Shown piece after piece: positions 22,148 through 32,845 of a stretch of DNA of 64,000 nucleotides (positions are counted from its first letter, which is position 1; each line of letters starts with the position of its first letter). The DNA is taken from contig OZ251235.1 of the NCBI GenBank assembly GCA_965240325.2, positions 248,001-312,000 on the forward strand, read 5' to 3'. The notes below the pieces were generated by a model, which searched no databases, was not told the DNA's origin, and saw nothing but the letters and a program-made list of their open reading frames with translations. The position numbers and the translations under genes are program-made. The stretch is from Rebecca billardiae RCC1528. Its lineage: Eukaryota; Haptophyta.

Positions 22148-22833
22148 GTCTAGCCGTCCTCGCGAACGCCGACGCCAACTGCTGGCCGAAGGTGGGCACG
22201 CCGCCTGGCATGTCGATGCCGAGGCGGCTGCCTGTGTTCCTACTCAGTGGGATTTACGTGTCCTCATGCAAAGGCGAGCGGCAGCAGATGCGGTGGGCAT
22301 GCCGCTCGCCGTCGACGAGACGCGGTGCGTGAGAGATCCCGTTTCATGGTGTGTTGGGGAGCACCGCGTGACGCGATGTTGGTCGGTGCACGCGACGCGC
22401 CACCCGCGTGCGAGCCGCAGCCGCCGGCGACGCAGGACGCGACATGGCTGGATGCCCGCGCCACGGCTGCAGAGCCCGAGAAGCCGATGATGGCGATCGG
22501 AGATCTTTGGCCGGTAACAGAAAATGCCGGACGGACTGTTTGTCCGGGAGCAGCTCGTTGAGGCCATGGTCCGGTAGAGGGCGATGGAGCTGATGAGCGG
22601 CGCTTGCGCCTGGCGTCCGTGTCGTCCTCTTAGACAATCAGTTATTGTACCAATAACCCCACATATAGCTTCACGTACTGTCACGCAGCGGCGCTGTAAA
22701 GTCTCTCGTCAGTACTACTGACTAAGCGCGCTGTTATTCATTCACCGCTGCCGCGGCGCAACGCCGTCGCGCCACGTATTGCCCACCTCGTGCTGAGGCC
22801 GTGCGACGCGCCTGCTCTCGCCTTCCGGCCGCG

Positions 22834-24243
22834 TCACAACTCCTTCTTGGCGCGCACCCGGCGCACGCCCGCGCCGTCCATACGCGGCACGAGCAGCCAC
22901 AGTGTCACGTCACTCAGCCGGTGGCCGAGCAGCTCGCGCGCGTTGGCGACGAAGCCGAGCGCGTTGTCGGGCGGGCGGAAGTGCTTCACCGTCTCAAGGT
23001 ACGTCACGCCCCGCGCGAGGTTGCGCAGCTGCACGAACGTGAGCATGCCGGTGAAGGCGAGCACGGGCAGCGAGATGTCGACGAGCGCAATCGCGCACAC
23101 ACCCGCCAGCCCGTCGCCCTCTGCGTAGTACTGGGGGTGGTGCATGAGCAGCAGGAAGGAGGTGGGGAAGAAGAGGGTCATGAGCAGCGCGGCCTGCTCG
23201 ATCGGAATCGTCGGCGCTGCACCCGCACCGCCGTCAAGCTGCCTGTGGGCGTGCGCGCCGTGCCCGTGCCCGTGGCCGTGCTGCACCTCCCCGCGCAGCC
23301 GCAGCCCGGGCGCGCCCATCAGCTGCATCGGCTGCAGCAGCCTGCCGAGGGCGACGCGCGTCTGCGGCGCGACGTACGCGAGCACGTGGTCGTGCAGGTA
23401 CGCGTCGTTCCGCCCGATCCGCGCGTGCAGCGCGTGCAGGCACATCACGAGGATGTACACCGTCGCCAGCAGCATGTAGAGCACGAAGAGCAGGAAGTGG
23501 CGGTGGTTGGCGGCGCCGATGCACGCGTTGAAGAACATGCAGTGGTGGTCCATGCGCAGCACGCAGCGGCGGCACGTGCGGCAGTGGTGCGAGCGCGGCG
23601 GCGCGATGGGCGGGTGGCCCAGCCGCGCGCACTCCGCGCAGTAGTACCACCCGTCGAGCGGGCGGACGCTCGGCCCGCCCGCGGGCACCAGACCTCCGCC
23701 CGATCCCGCGGTGCCCGTGGCCGCGGACGCGCCATCGCCGTGCGCGTGGCCGCCGTGCCCGAGCTCCTCGGCACCGGGCGCGCTGCCGTTCGCCCCGCGC
23801 GTCGTCTCGATGCGCTCCGCGAGCAGCGTGCTCACCGTCGGCGCGTGGTCCTCGCCGTTGTAATTCTGGCGCGCGGTGAGCATCCCAAACGCAAAGTGCA
23901 GCACGACATTCGCCGTGAGCAGCAGCGAGAAGCACAGGTGGAAGACGGCCCAGGCCGACCACTCGCCGATCGGGCGGTCGAATGGGATAAAGTACCGCGG
24001 CAGCAGCACGCCGAACCCCGCGACGAGCACGAGCGCGATCAGCAGGAGCGAGCCGAGCGCAATCAGCCAGCCATTGCGCGAGAGCGTGCGGCAGCAAGGC
24101 CGGAAGCAGCAGCCGGTGAACTGCGCGTTGACGAGCGTGTCCTGGCCATTGAGCGCGCCGCACGTGGTGCACCCTCCGCGCGCCCACGGGAATGGGGCGG
24201 CACACGCCCAGCACACGCCCTCGCGCGGTGGCCCGAAGCGCAT
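22834..24243 (-). CDS. DHHC-type palmitoyltransferase (protein S-acyltransferase)
   Basis: Integral membrane enzyme that transfers a long acyl chain to cysteines of target proteins, usually at Golgi, ER or plasma membrane. The 469-residue product from the first ATG ([20 protein letters not shown]) has an N-terminal CxxC...CxxC ribbon (Cys 11, 14, 25, 28) and hydrophobic segments at about 59-81 and 97-118. The Cys-rich domain follows ([20 protein letters not shown]), with the catalytic DHHC at 232-235. More membrane segments occur near 249-270 and in the C-terminal third ([37 protein letters not shown]). A His/Gly-rich loop ([12 protein letters not shown]) lies after the domain. The catalytic Cys and zinc ligands are intact. 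The frame stays open upstream of the ATG only through non-ATG codons; an additional 5' exon cannot be excluded. Confidence 0.88.
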   Translation of the reverse strand: MRFGPPREGVCWACAAPFPWARGGCTTCGALNGQDTLVNAQFTGCCFRPCCRTLSRNGWLIALGSLLLIALVLVAGFGVLLPRYFIPFDRPIGEWSAWAVFHLCFSLLLTANVVLHFAFGMLTARQNYNGEDHAPTVSTLLAERIETTRGANGSAPGAEELGHGGHAHGDGASAATGTAGSGGGLVPAGGPSVRPLDGWYYCAECARLGHPPIAPPRSHHCRTCRRCVLRMDHHCMFFNACIGAANHRHFLLFVLYMLLATVYILVMCLHALHARIGRNDAYLHDHVLAYVAPQTRVALGRLLQPMQLMGAPGLRLRGEVQHGHGHGHGAHAHRQLDGGAGAAPTIPIEQAALLMTLFFPTSFLLLMHHPQYYAEGDGLAGVCAIALVDISLPVLAFTGMLTFVQLRNLARGVTYLETVKHFRPPDNALGFVANARELLGHRLSDVTLWLLVPRMDGAGVRRVRAKKEL

Positions 24244-25155
24244 GCCGAGCGCTGTGGCAGCAGGGCCGTGGCGACCCCGATCCACCTGCCGCTGCCAGTG
24301 CAGCGCGAATCAGCGATCAATGCCTGCTTATTCAATGCGATGTCACAGAAACTAGAAAGCATGGCGGCCCGTCGTGACCGTCGTCACTCGTCCAGGCCTT
24401 GCTCTCGATTCCAATGATAGAATCGTGCCCGCCTTCCTCGTCCTCGCCTGTTGCGCGCCGGGTAGCAGCGGCACACACACTATTCTAACTCACGTGGCGC
24501 GCGCGACTCGGCTGTCTGGCGTGTTCACTCCGCTGTCCCCGTGGCGCGCCGAGCTGCTGCAGCAGTATGTCACAGCGCCGCGCGCCAACTGGAGCCTGCG
24601 CATGTGACCGGCCAGTCTTCACGCTCTGGAGCTCATGCGCGTTCACTCTGAAATAGCCTCCAATATTGGCAGCGAATGCGATCTGGCGCCGCCGCCACTA
24701 TCGCGGGCAATCGTGATGATGACTCCGCGCCCTCGGGAGTGACGGTCCGAGTTGGGGACCGCGCCGCCGCGCCTGACAGTCTTGTCTCTAGTGACTGTCT
24801 TGAGTCCGAGTTCTCGAGAAAGTTAAGCCTGTTCACGTTGGTGGTGACTGCTTCAGACTACTGGCGGTCTGGCCGGGCGGCCGATTACACGACTCTCAGA
24901 GTCACGTGCGCACGCAGGCTGTGAGTCAGTGAGTAGTAGTGACCGGTCACGGTGTAGTCGCGTCGACGCCAGCCGCGAATCATCGATGATGATGATCTAT
25001 CATCGATGCGGATTGCGGTCGCGCAGAGCTTCATGCGAATACATTCTTGAAAGCGTGCGCTTCTCGTGTGCGTGACGGTGAGTCGGAGACAGGAGTGCAG
25101 CCGCGCTGGGCGGCGCTGGCTCATGCAGCAGTCACCGCCGCCACCGCGCAGAGCC
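24244..25155. other. Intergenic spacer, no feature seen
   Basis: The spacer holds the promoter of the DHHC gene and the 3' flank of the ARM-BTB gene. Only short frames are present and none has recognisable content. Confidence 0.5.
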
Positions 25156-28100
25156 TCAGCAGCCCGACGCGGCGGCTGCCTTGGCGCGCTTCGCGGGCGG
25201 CGGCGCGAGCTCGGACGGCGAGGGCGGCGGCCCGACGAGCCGCTCCTCGAGTAGCGAGAGCATCGCGTCAACGGTCGCGCGGTCGGGCGCCTCGCGCGCG
25301 ATCACCTCCGGCAGGTGGCGCAGCAGGTAGTAGAGGCACGCCTCGGTGAGGCGCGTGCAGCCGAGCTGCGTGGATGTGTGCAGGACGGAGAAGACGTTGT
25401 CGCTGCCGATGCCGCGCGAGATCCACGCCTCGGCCGTCTGCGTGAGCGAGCGGATCTGATACCGCACCGCCGCCATCAGCACTGGCTGCGCGTTCTGGTC
25501 GGAGAGCGCGATCTCGCCCGTGTACAGGAAGGTGATCACGGCACGCATCACGGCGGGGTCGACGTCGGTGACGCGGACCTCCATCTGCCTCGCCTCCTGC
25601 ATGCCCGCGCGGAACATGGCCTTCCAGTACTCGCTCTGCGAGTAGAGCACAAACCAGTGCACCGGGATGCGCTCGGCGCCGAGCACGAGCGTGCAGTCGG
25701 CGAGGTCGTTGTTGTTGAGCATCGACGCGGTCGCGCCGCTGGAGACCGCGTTGGGCGAGGGCGGGGGCACGGCGCAGCGGTCGGGGATGCGCGCGTGCGC
25801 GAGGCAGCACACAGCCTCCGCCGCCTCCGCCGCCTCCCACGTCCGGCCCGAGGCGAGTGCGCCGCGCAGGCAGTCGATCAGCCCGAAGCGCACCAGCCGC
25901 TCGTGTGCCGTGTCCTGACGCGGCCGGACGGGCGGCGAGCGGCGGCGCGGCGCAGCGAGAGCGGCGGGGGCATGGCGAAGGTGAGTCGTGTACCCACGCA
26001 CACACATAGACATGCGCACACACACGCACTCACGCACACACATGCACGCGCGGCGGTCGCGGTGCTGTGGCCGCGGTGCTGTGGCCGCGGTGCCGTGGCC
26101 GCGCTCACCGGCAGCAGGTGAGCAAGCGCGAGCAGCACGGCGCAGCGCGCCTCTGTCGCCACGTAGCCCTGCGGCATCTGTAGCAGCCCGCAGAGGGAGT
26201 CGAGGAGGGCGGTGCCGCTCGCGCAGCCGCCCGGCGGGACGAGGCTCGCAGGCGGCGAGCCGAGCGCGCCCGGCGGCGCGCCAAAAGGAAGCGCCCCGCC
26301 GCCCGCACCGAGCCCGCCGCCGCCGCCGCCGCCGCCGGCCGCGGCCGGCTGGGCGGCAGCCCCGGCCGGCTGCGGTGGCACCGCGGCGGCGGCGGCGCGG
26401 CCGGCCGCGGCCGCGTCGACCGGCGGCGGCACGCGCGCGGGCAGCGCGGGGGCCGCGGGCAGCGGCGCTGCCCACGCCGCGCGGTCGAGCGCGCAGCCCG
26501 GACCGAGGTGCGCCTCGGCGGCGCTGAGCGGCGCGGCGCCCGCGCCCGCGCCGAGCGCCGCGCCGACCCAGCCCGAGGCCGCGGCCGAGCCGGCGCGCGC
26601 TCGGCCGTGCGCGCGGCCGTGCGCGCGCACCGTGTGCAGCAGCATCGCGAGCGCCGCGCGCGACTCGGCGGGCATGCGCATGCGGCGCAGCAGCACCATG
26701 CACGCCGAGAGCCCGCCGAGCATCACGAACTGCAGGCACGAGCCGACTGAGCGGCAGAGGCTGTCGAGGAGCGCAAGCGCCGCGCGCAGCGCCACGCCCG
26801 ACTCGGAGCGCAGCGGGTGCTCGTCGAGCAGAGAGGGCGCGGCGCGCGGGCCCGGGGTGCCGGCTGCGCCGCTGTGCGCCAGCAGCGTGCCGCCGCCGGG
26901 GCCGCTGACGCTCGCGCCCGCGGCGCCGCCGCCCGACGCGGCGCGCGCGAGGGCGGCGGGGACAAGCCCTTGCGCGTCCGCCGCAGCGGCCGCCGCGGCG
27001 ACGACGGCGGCCGACGGCGGCGGCGCGAGTGGCGGCGAGCCCGCTGGGGCGCGTGCCGCTACCGCCGCCGCCGCCGCGGCGGCGGCGGCAGCGGCAGCCG
27101 CGGCAGCCGCCTCCGCCGAGGTGGCCTGAGAGCCCCCTGCAGACGGCGCCATCTCGGCGGCGCCGCCGCCACCGCCGCCACCGCCGCCACCGCCGCCACC
27201 AGCCGCCGCCGCCGCGCTCTCCTGCGCGGGCGGTGAGCCGATGGCCGTCTCAGCGGCGGCCGAGTGCGCGATCGGCGCGCCGCACGCCGCGTCGCGCCCG
27301 GCGCGGCGCGGCGCGTCGCGCGGCGCGGCGTCGTCACTCGGCGGCGCGCTCGCGGCCGCCGTGGCGGCGAGCGGCGCGACGCGCGCGCTGTATGGCCGCA
27401 CAAGCCGCGTGAGCGCCTCGACTGCGCCCTCGGCGGCGATCAGCTCACACCGCCGCTCGCAGTCCGCGAGCAGCGTGAGCGTGACGGCGGCGCCGGACTG
27501 CGTGCCGGACTGCGAGGAGCGGAGCAGCGAGACCAGCGTCGGGATGCAGCCCTCCGCCTCGAGCGCCTCGCGGATCGGCCGCTCGTGCGCGAGCCAAGAG
27601 AGCGCCGCGGCCGCCTGCGCCTGTACGCGCACGTCGTGTGAGCGCAGCAGCACGGCGAGCGCTGACACGCCGCCCTCGCGGCTGATGAGGCTCCTGTTGG
27701 CCTCGTCGTCGGAGAGCCAGCCGATGCCAGCGGCCGCGAGCCGCTGCACCACCGGGTCCTTCGCCTTGAGCAGGGAGACCATGATGGCGACGCCGCCCTC
27801 CTGCGCGCGCACGCGCAAGCGCGCACCCACCACGCCGGAGCGCCGCGCGTGAGCGAGCGATCGCGCCGAGCGGACCGCCGCTGCCGCCGCCCGCCCCACG
27901 CGGCGACGGGCACAGCGCGCGAAGCGATGGCCGGCGCGCGGCGGGCGCGCCGCGTCGCGCGCGCGGCTCGGCGCCCCGCGCGCACCTTGCCGAGCAGCTG
28001 TCGGATCTGCTCGTTGTGCGCGCGCCAGGAGAGCTCGGAGAGCGGCTGCGCGTGCCCCGCGCGCTGCGGGTCCAGTGGCTCGCCCGGCGCGCTCACGCGG

Positions 28101-29373
28101 CAGGCGTGCAGCCGAGCCGCGTCCACCGTCTCGGCCGAGAGCTCTCCGAACGCGCTGCTCATCGCGGCGGCCGCGGCCGCGGCGCTGTCGACGCCCGGCA
28201 GCGCGGCGGGCGCGGGCGCGAGCTGCGCGATGGCCGCGGCCGCGCGCGCCGCCTCCTCCCGCACCGAGATGTCTGCAGAGGCGCTCAGCGCGCTCAGCGC
28301 CACGAGCGCGCCCTCCTGCGCGGCGCGGTGCGCGGTGCGCGGGGCGGCGCGGCGCGCGGCGGGACGTGCACTCAGCCGGCGAGTCATCTCCGCGCGCGCC
28401 CGCCCGCGGGGGCCGAGACGTGCCATGCGCGCCGCAGCCGTGCGCGCGTGCGCGTGCGGCCCCGCCCGTCGCGAGCCCGCGAGCGCGCGCGCACCTGCGC
28501 GACCAGGGGGCGGATCTCGGGGTCTGCGGCGAGCTGGGTGATGGTCGACGCGGCCTCACGCTGCACGCCCACCGACTCGGACTTGAGCAGGCGCACGAGC
28601 TTGCCGATGCCGCCCTGCTCCACGAGCGAGCGGCGCACGCGCGCGTCCTCGACAATCCAGTTGAGGGCGAGCGCGGTCAGCATCTGCGTCTGCGTGTCGG
28701 TGGCGTCGAGGAGGTCGAGGAGGGCGGGCACGCCGCCCTCGTGCACGATGCGCGCGCGGATGTGCTGGTCCGCCGCGAGCTGGCGCAGCCCCAGCGCCGC
28801 CTCGCGCTGCACGCTCGCAGAGCCCGTGTTGAGCAGCTCCATCATCGCCGGCACCGCGCCCTCCGCCGCGATCAGCGTGCGGATGTGCTCGTCGCCGGCG
28901 AGCCACGAGAGCGCGGCGGCGGAGAGGCGCTGCACGGCGGGGTCGGGCGACTTGAGGCAGGAGACGAGCACGGTGACGGAGCCCTCGGGCACGGTCTCCT
29001 TGGCCAGCTGGCTCAGCGGCAGCGCGCTGTGCGGCTGCGGCGGCTGCTCGGCGTGTGGCGCGCGCAGCTGCTGCTCGTGCGGCGGCTCAAGCTGGCGAGA
29101 GCGCATGGGAGCGTGCGCGGGCGACGGCGCCAGCCCCTCGTGCGCGCGTGGCGGCAGGTGCTCCTGCTGCTGCGCGGCAGCGCTGGTGGCGCCGTGCGCG
29201 TCGCCGCGATTGGTCAGCATCGCGACGAGTTCGCCCACCGACTGCACGGCCGGCTGGTGCGGCTGCGAGAGGCTCTGCGTGAGCCATTGGAGGGCCTGCG
29301 GCAGCGAAGGCCGCACGCGACCCCACTCGATCGCCGGCGAGCCCTCCTGCGCGGGCGGGCCGGGCCGGTGCAT
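25156..29373 (-). CDS. Armadillo-repeat / BTB domain protein (ARIA/ABAP1-like layout)
   Basis: Four exons, all phase 0: 29373-28495, 28315-27986, 27800-26109, 25914-25156; 1219 residues. The N-terminal 600 residues are armadillo repeats, for example DPAVQRLSAAALSWLAGDEH, EGAVPAMMELLNTGSASVQR, EGGVPALLDLLDATDTQTQM and EGGVSALAVLLRSHDVRVQA. A low-complexity stretch with poly-Gly and poly-Ala follows, then further helical repeats. The C-terminus is a BTB fold (NNDLADCTLVLGAERIPVHW, FRAGMQEARQ, VITFLYTGEIALSD) plus a BACK-like helix set. The same ARM-then-BTB order occurs in plant ARIA and ABAP1, proteins tied to Cullin-3 ubiquitin ligases and transcription. A Cullin-3 adaptor role is inference. 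The end PPPAKRAKAAAASGC includes a possible nuclear signal. The start ATG is the first in frame; 189 bp separate it from the divergent Hsp70-like gene. Confidence 0.82.
25915..26108 (-). repeat. Intron with CA-repeat and 16-bp tandem repeat
   Basis: The last intron of the ARM-BTB gene (194 bp) contains an imperfect (CA)n block at about 25997-26046 and about three copies of a GC-rich unit (ggtgctgtggccgc type) at about 26060-26105, next to the donor site. Confidence 0.6.
27060..27210 (-). repeat. Coding trinucleotide repeats (poly-Gly and poly-Ala)
   Basis: Within exon 3 of the ARM-BTB gene, runs of GCC/GGC codons encode poly-Gly (about 13 in a row, near 27160-27205) and poly-Ala (about 17, near 27065-27115). 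They are slippage-prone. Confidence 0.8.
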
Positions 29374-29562
29374 CGCGCGACGATGCTCCACGGCCGTGCA
29401 GTGCAGCGCGTGCAAGCGGTGCGCGCTCAACGAATCCTGAGCGCGAATGAGAGTCCTGGGCCAAAAGAGCGCAGCTGTCGGACTAGCCCTTGACGAAACG
29501 CCACAGTGTGTGCAGCGTGCGTGCAGTCAGTCGCCTTTGGTCCTTCCACGTTGCCGTCCACG
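29374..29562. promoter_or_regulatory. Divergent promoter region (ARM-BTB / Hsp70-like)
   Basis: There are 189 bp between two divergent start codons. A role as shared promoter is inferred from position; no heat-shock-element array is obvious. Confidence 0.35.
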
Positions 29563-31554
29563 ATGCCGCGCACACCGCCGGCGGCGCTCTGCGCGCTCTG
29601 CGCGCTCGTCGCGCTAGCGAGCGGCTCGACGCTGCCGCGCACGCCTCACCGCACCCCTGTCGCCATCGGCATCGACCTCGGCACGACCAACTCGGCGGCG
29701 TGCGTCTTCGACCCGTCGACGCGCGACGCCACGATGGTGCGCAATTCGCGCGGGGACGTGCTCACGCCGTCGGTCGTGTGCTTCCTGCCGGACGGGCGCG
29801 CGCTGGTGGGCGCCGACGCGCTCGATGCGGCGGCTGGGCACCCACTCTCCACGTTCCGCTCGATCAAGCGGCTTCTCGGCCGCGACTTGCTCGAGGATGA
29901 CGAGGTGGCGATGGCCAGCGCGCTGCTGCCCGCACCGAGCACGCTGCGCCGAGCAGAGGACGGCGCGCCGACGCTGCACTGCCCGACGCTCGGGCGCGAG
30001 GTCCGGATGGAGGAGATCTCCGCGGCAGTCCTCTCCTCGCTCGTCGCCGACGTCCTCGCGCACCTCGACGCGCGCGCGGGGGCCGGACGTGGCGGCGACG
30101 CAGAGGGGGCGCTAGGCCCAGAGCTGTCGGCGGCCGATTCGACGGCCGAAGGCCTGGCGCAGTCCGACGGCCTGGGCGGGCGCGACGGCCGACGACCCAG
30201 CGCGCGTGCGAGCGGCGCTGGCGGCGACGGCCAGCCCGCCGGCGAGGACGAGGACTCCGACCTCGACGATGACGACGACGCCGCCGCCGACGCCGACACC
30301 CACCTGCGCGCGGCTGACCACCTGCGCGCCGTCATCACGGTGCCGGCCGAGTTCTCCGACGCGCAGCGCGAGGCGACGGAGCTGGCAGCGCGGCTCGCGG
30401 GCCTGCGGCACGTGCGGCTGATGCGCGAGCCCGTCGCGGCCGCCCTCGCGTACGGCGTCGCGGACACGCGCGACGACGCGCCGCCGGCGAGCGCGCCGCA
30501 GGGCCGCGCGCCGCCCGAGCGCGCGCCCTCGCAGACTGTTCTGGTGCTGGACGTGGGCGCGGGCACGACGGACGTGAGCGTGCTCGACGTGACGGACGGG
30601 CTGGTGGAGGTGCTCGCTAGCGCGGCGGACGGGCGGCTGGGCGGCGACGACGTGGACGACGCGCTCGAGGCGTGGCTCGGCGAGACGCTGCGCGCGCAGC
30701 ACCCGCGCGCTGCGCAGCGCGTCGCCGCCGACGCGGCCGCTCGCTTTGAGGCGCGCCGCGCGCTCGAGCGAGCCAAGGTGGCTCTGTCTGTCCGGCGCGA
30801 GGCGGAGGTGCGGCTCCCCGTGAGCGCCGAGGGCGAGCCGTGCCCGCCCGCCGCGCCGCCGCTCGCCCTCACCCTCCGCCGCGCCGATCTCGACGCGGCC
30901 GCGGAGCGCGTGCTCGCGCGCCTCAAGGTGCCCGTGTACGGGGCGGCTCTGAACGCGGGCGTGGCGCTGCGTGGGGAGCGCTTTGGCGGCGGCAGGGACG
31001 GCGGGGCGGAGCCGCGGGGCAAGGGGCGGCGCGGGGCGAAGCGACGAGGCGGCGGCGGCGGCGGCGCCAAGCCCGCCGCCGCCGGCCCGCAGCCGGGCGA
31101 GCTGGTCGTCGCCTCCGACGGCTCGACCGAGCGCTCCCGCGCGCTGCCGCAGGGCGGGCGCGCGGTCGATCAGCTCGTGCTGGTCGGAGGGGCGACGCAC
31201 ATGGTCGGGGTGAGGCGGCTCGCGGCCAACCTCGTCGGGGTCGAGGCGCGGCGCACGGTCGACCCGCTCGAGGCGGTCGCGCGCGGCGCTGCGCTGCAGA
31301 GCGCCGTCTCGGAGGGCCTGCTCGACGGCGTCGGCGTGACCGACGCGTGGCAAGCCCAGCTGCGCGCCGCCTTTGCCCAGCTCGAGCGCGAGCTCGCGCA
31401 GCGCGCAGCGCGCGACGCCGCGGGCGCGGACGGCGCGGACGGAGGCGGAGATGCTGACGACGATGACGACGACTGGGCGGCTCTGGATGCCTTCTTGGAA
31501 GAGGGGGACGACATCGTCGAGTACATCGAGATCGTCGGAGACGAGGACAGTTGA
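29563..31554 (+). CDS. Divergent Hsp70-family ATPase-domain protein with signal peptide
   Basis: Single exon, 663 residues. The N-terminus MPRTPPAALCALCALVALAS is a signal peptide, so the protein enters the ER or, with a further signal, the plastid. The actin-like ATPase motifs are present: phosphate-1 AIGIDLGTTNSAACVF (about 34-49), VITVPAEFSDAQREAT, phosphate-2 VLDVGAGTTDVSVLDV (about 328-343) and the adenosine motif LVLVGGATHMVGVRRL (about 537). A Gly/Ala-rich insertion with an acidic run (EDEDSDLDDDDDAAADADTH) splits the ATPase fold at about 170-246, and a second basic/Gly-rich insertion lies near 480-510. The usual substrate-binding domain is absent: the protein ends about 100 residues after the adenosine motif in an acidic tail with no ER-retention signal. 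It is therefore more like Hsp70-like 'Stch' or FGGY-type actin-fold proteins in layout than a full chaperone; role unknown. Confidence 0.8.
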   Translation: MPRTPPAALCALCALVALASGSTLPRTPHRTPVAIGIDLGTTNSAACVFDPSTRDATMVRNSRGDVLTPSVVCFLPDGRALVGADALDAAAGHPLSTFRSIKRLLGRDLLEDDEVAMASALLPAPSTLRRAEDGAPTLHCPTLGREVRMEEISAAVLSSLVADVLAHLDARAGAGRGGDAEGALGPELSAADSTAEGLAQSDGLGGRDGRRPSARASGAGGDGQPAGEDEDSDLDDDDDAAADADTHLRAADHLRAVITVPAEFSDAQREATELAARLAGLRHVRLMREPVAAALAYGVADTRDDAPPASAPQGRAPPERAPSQTVLVLDVGAGTTDVSVLDVTDGLVEVLASAADGRLGGDDVDDALEAWLGETLRAQHPRAAQRVAADAAARFEARRALERAKVALSVRREAEVRLPVSAEGEPCPPAAPPLALTLRRADLDAAAERVLARLKVPVYGAALNAGVALRGERFGGGRDGGAEPRGKGRRGAKRRGGGGGGAKPAAAGPQPGELVVASDGSTERSRALPQGGRAVDQLVLVGGATHMVGVRRLAANLVGVEARRTVDPLEAVARGAALQSAVSEGLLDGVGVTDAWQAQLRAAFAQLERELAQRAARDAAGADGADGGGDADDDDDDWAALDAFLEEGDDIVEYIEIVGDEDS

Positions 31555-31932
31555 CGAGAAAGAAGTGCGTCCGTGCGACTGCGGACTGAGTGACTGAGTG
31601 ACTAGCTGACGCGCGCACACTGTGCCCTGATGCGCAGGCGGAATGAATTGGACCCTTGGTTACCCATGCGCTACCCGCACACGGTACGTGAGGAAGTCCG
31701 CCTCGGCACTGCCCAGAGTGCTGAGTGCAGGGCGTGCAGGCCATATTCTGCGCGAATCACCAGGATCGAAATGGATGAATCGTCACTATAACACTTATTA
31801 TCATATTATATATATATTATCGTCATCAATAACGACTGCCGAGAACTAGTCACCCGCCAGTCCCGCCACCGCCGCGGGCGGATTTCGTCATCTGCGTTTG
31901 CGCGATCCGCTGCGCGCGACGAATAATGTACT
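31555..31932. other. Short AT-rich spacer
   Basis: The spacer is the 3' flank of the Hsp70-like gene. An AT-rich stretch lies at about 31795-31835. No gene is seen. Confidence 0.5.
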
Positions 31933-32845
31933 ATGTAGCAGTCGTAGCCGCCGCCATTTGTCGCGTCGTAGGTTACTCGGTGCATGTCCGGTGACGATCA
32001 CTACTCATCACTGCTACTCACTGTGACGATGACGATGCCGGCAACCAGTGAACCGCACTCCGCAGCCGGCGAGTCTCCGCGAAACTGTCACTGTCAGCCC
32101 GACAGTCAGTGGCGGGGGCCCACTCGGGCGCGCGGCGCCGGCGGGAATGAGGCGGGCCCCCAGTACTGAGTCCGGTGCCGGTGTCCAGCGGGGCGGGGGC
32201 GCGGGGCCCCGCTCGCGATCCAGCGACCAGAGTCTTTGATGACTGCTTTGAGTTTGAGGCTCTACTATAATACTACTCGTCCGCCGCGGTCGGGTCGAAT
32301 GGCGCGAAGCGCTGCTTGAGCTCGTCCGTCTCGCGCGCCTCGAGCTGCTGCACGCTCAAGCCGACAAGCGGCCTGTCCGACAAGCCGTCGCTGCGAATAT
32401 AATGTAGCAGTCGTAGCCGCCGCCATTTGTCGTCGCGTCGTAGGTTACTCGGTGCATGTCCGGTGACGATCACTACTCATCACTACTCACTGTGACGATG
32501 ACGATGCCGGCAACCAGTGAACCGCACTCCGCAGAGCCGGCGAGTCTCCGCGAAACTGTCACTGTCAGCCCGACTTATAGTTATTGGCGGGCCGGCCCAC
32601 TGGCAGCGCGCGGCGCCGGGAATGAGGCGGGCCCCCAGTACTGAGTCCGGTGCCGGTGTCCAGCGGGGCGGGGGCGCGGGGCCCCGCTCGCGATCCAGCG
32701 ACCAGAGTCTTTGATGACTGCTTTGAGTTTGAGGCTCTACTATAATACTACTCGTCCGCCGCGGTCGGGTCGAATGGCGCGAAGCGCTGCTTGAGCTCGT
32801 CCGTCTCGCGCGCCTCGAGCTGCTGCACGCTCAAGCCGTCGCTGC
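31933..32845. repeat. Tandem duplication spanning the 3' end of the CWF19-like gene
   Basis: Two direct copies lie side by side: 31933-32394 and 32402-32845. Each runs from a block starting atgtagcagtcgtagccgcc through the 3' flank and into the last coding bases of the CWF19-like gene (tcaagccgtcgctgc at the inner end). They differ by small indels, by about 20 bases near 32107/32575, and by a 24-bp insertion (about 32364-32387) in the left copy. The right copy is the one joined to the gene. Confidence 0.9.
32273..32394 (-). pseudogene. Detached copy of the CWF19-like C-terminal coding tail
   Basis: The left copy of the duplication still reads LSVQQLEARETDELKQRFAP followed by FDPTAADE and the same stop codon as the intact gene. 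It has no start and no upstream exon; its inner end is interrupted by a 24-bp insertion. It is a duplicated gene fragment, not a gene. Confidence 0.85.

Larger units (their letters stand above)
20892..22833. other. Long intergenic spacer with homopolymer and dinucleotide repeats
   Basis: The spacer lies upstream of the channel gene and downstream of the DHHC gene. It is AT-richer than the genes. It contains an uninterrupted run of about 31 G at 21602-21632 and a (CA)n-(TA)n microsatellite at about 22084-22145. I found no gene, tRNA or mobile-element signature. Confidence 0.6.
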
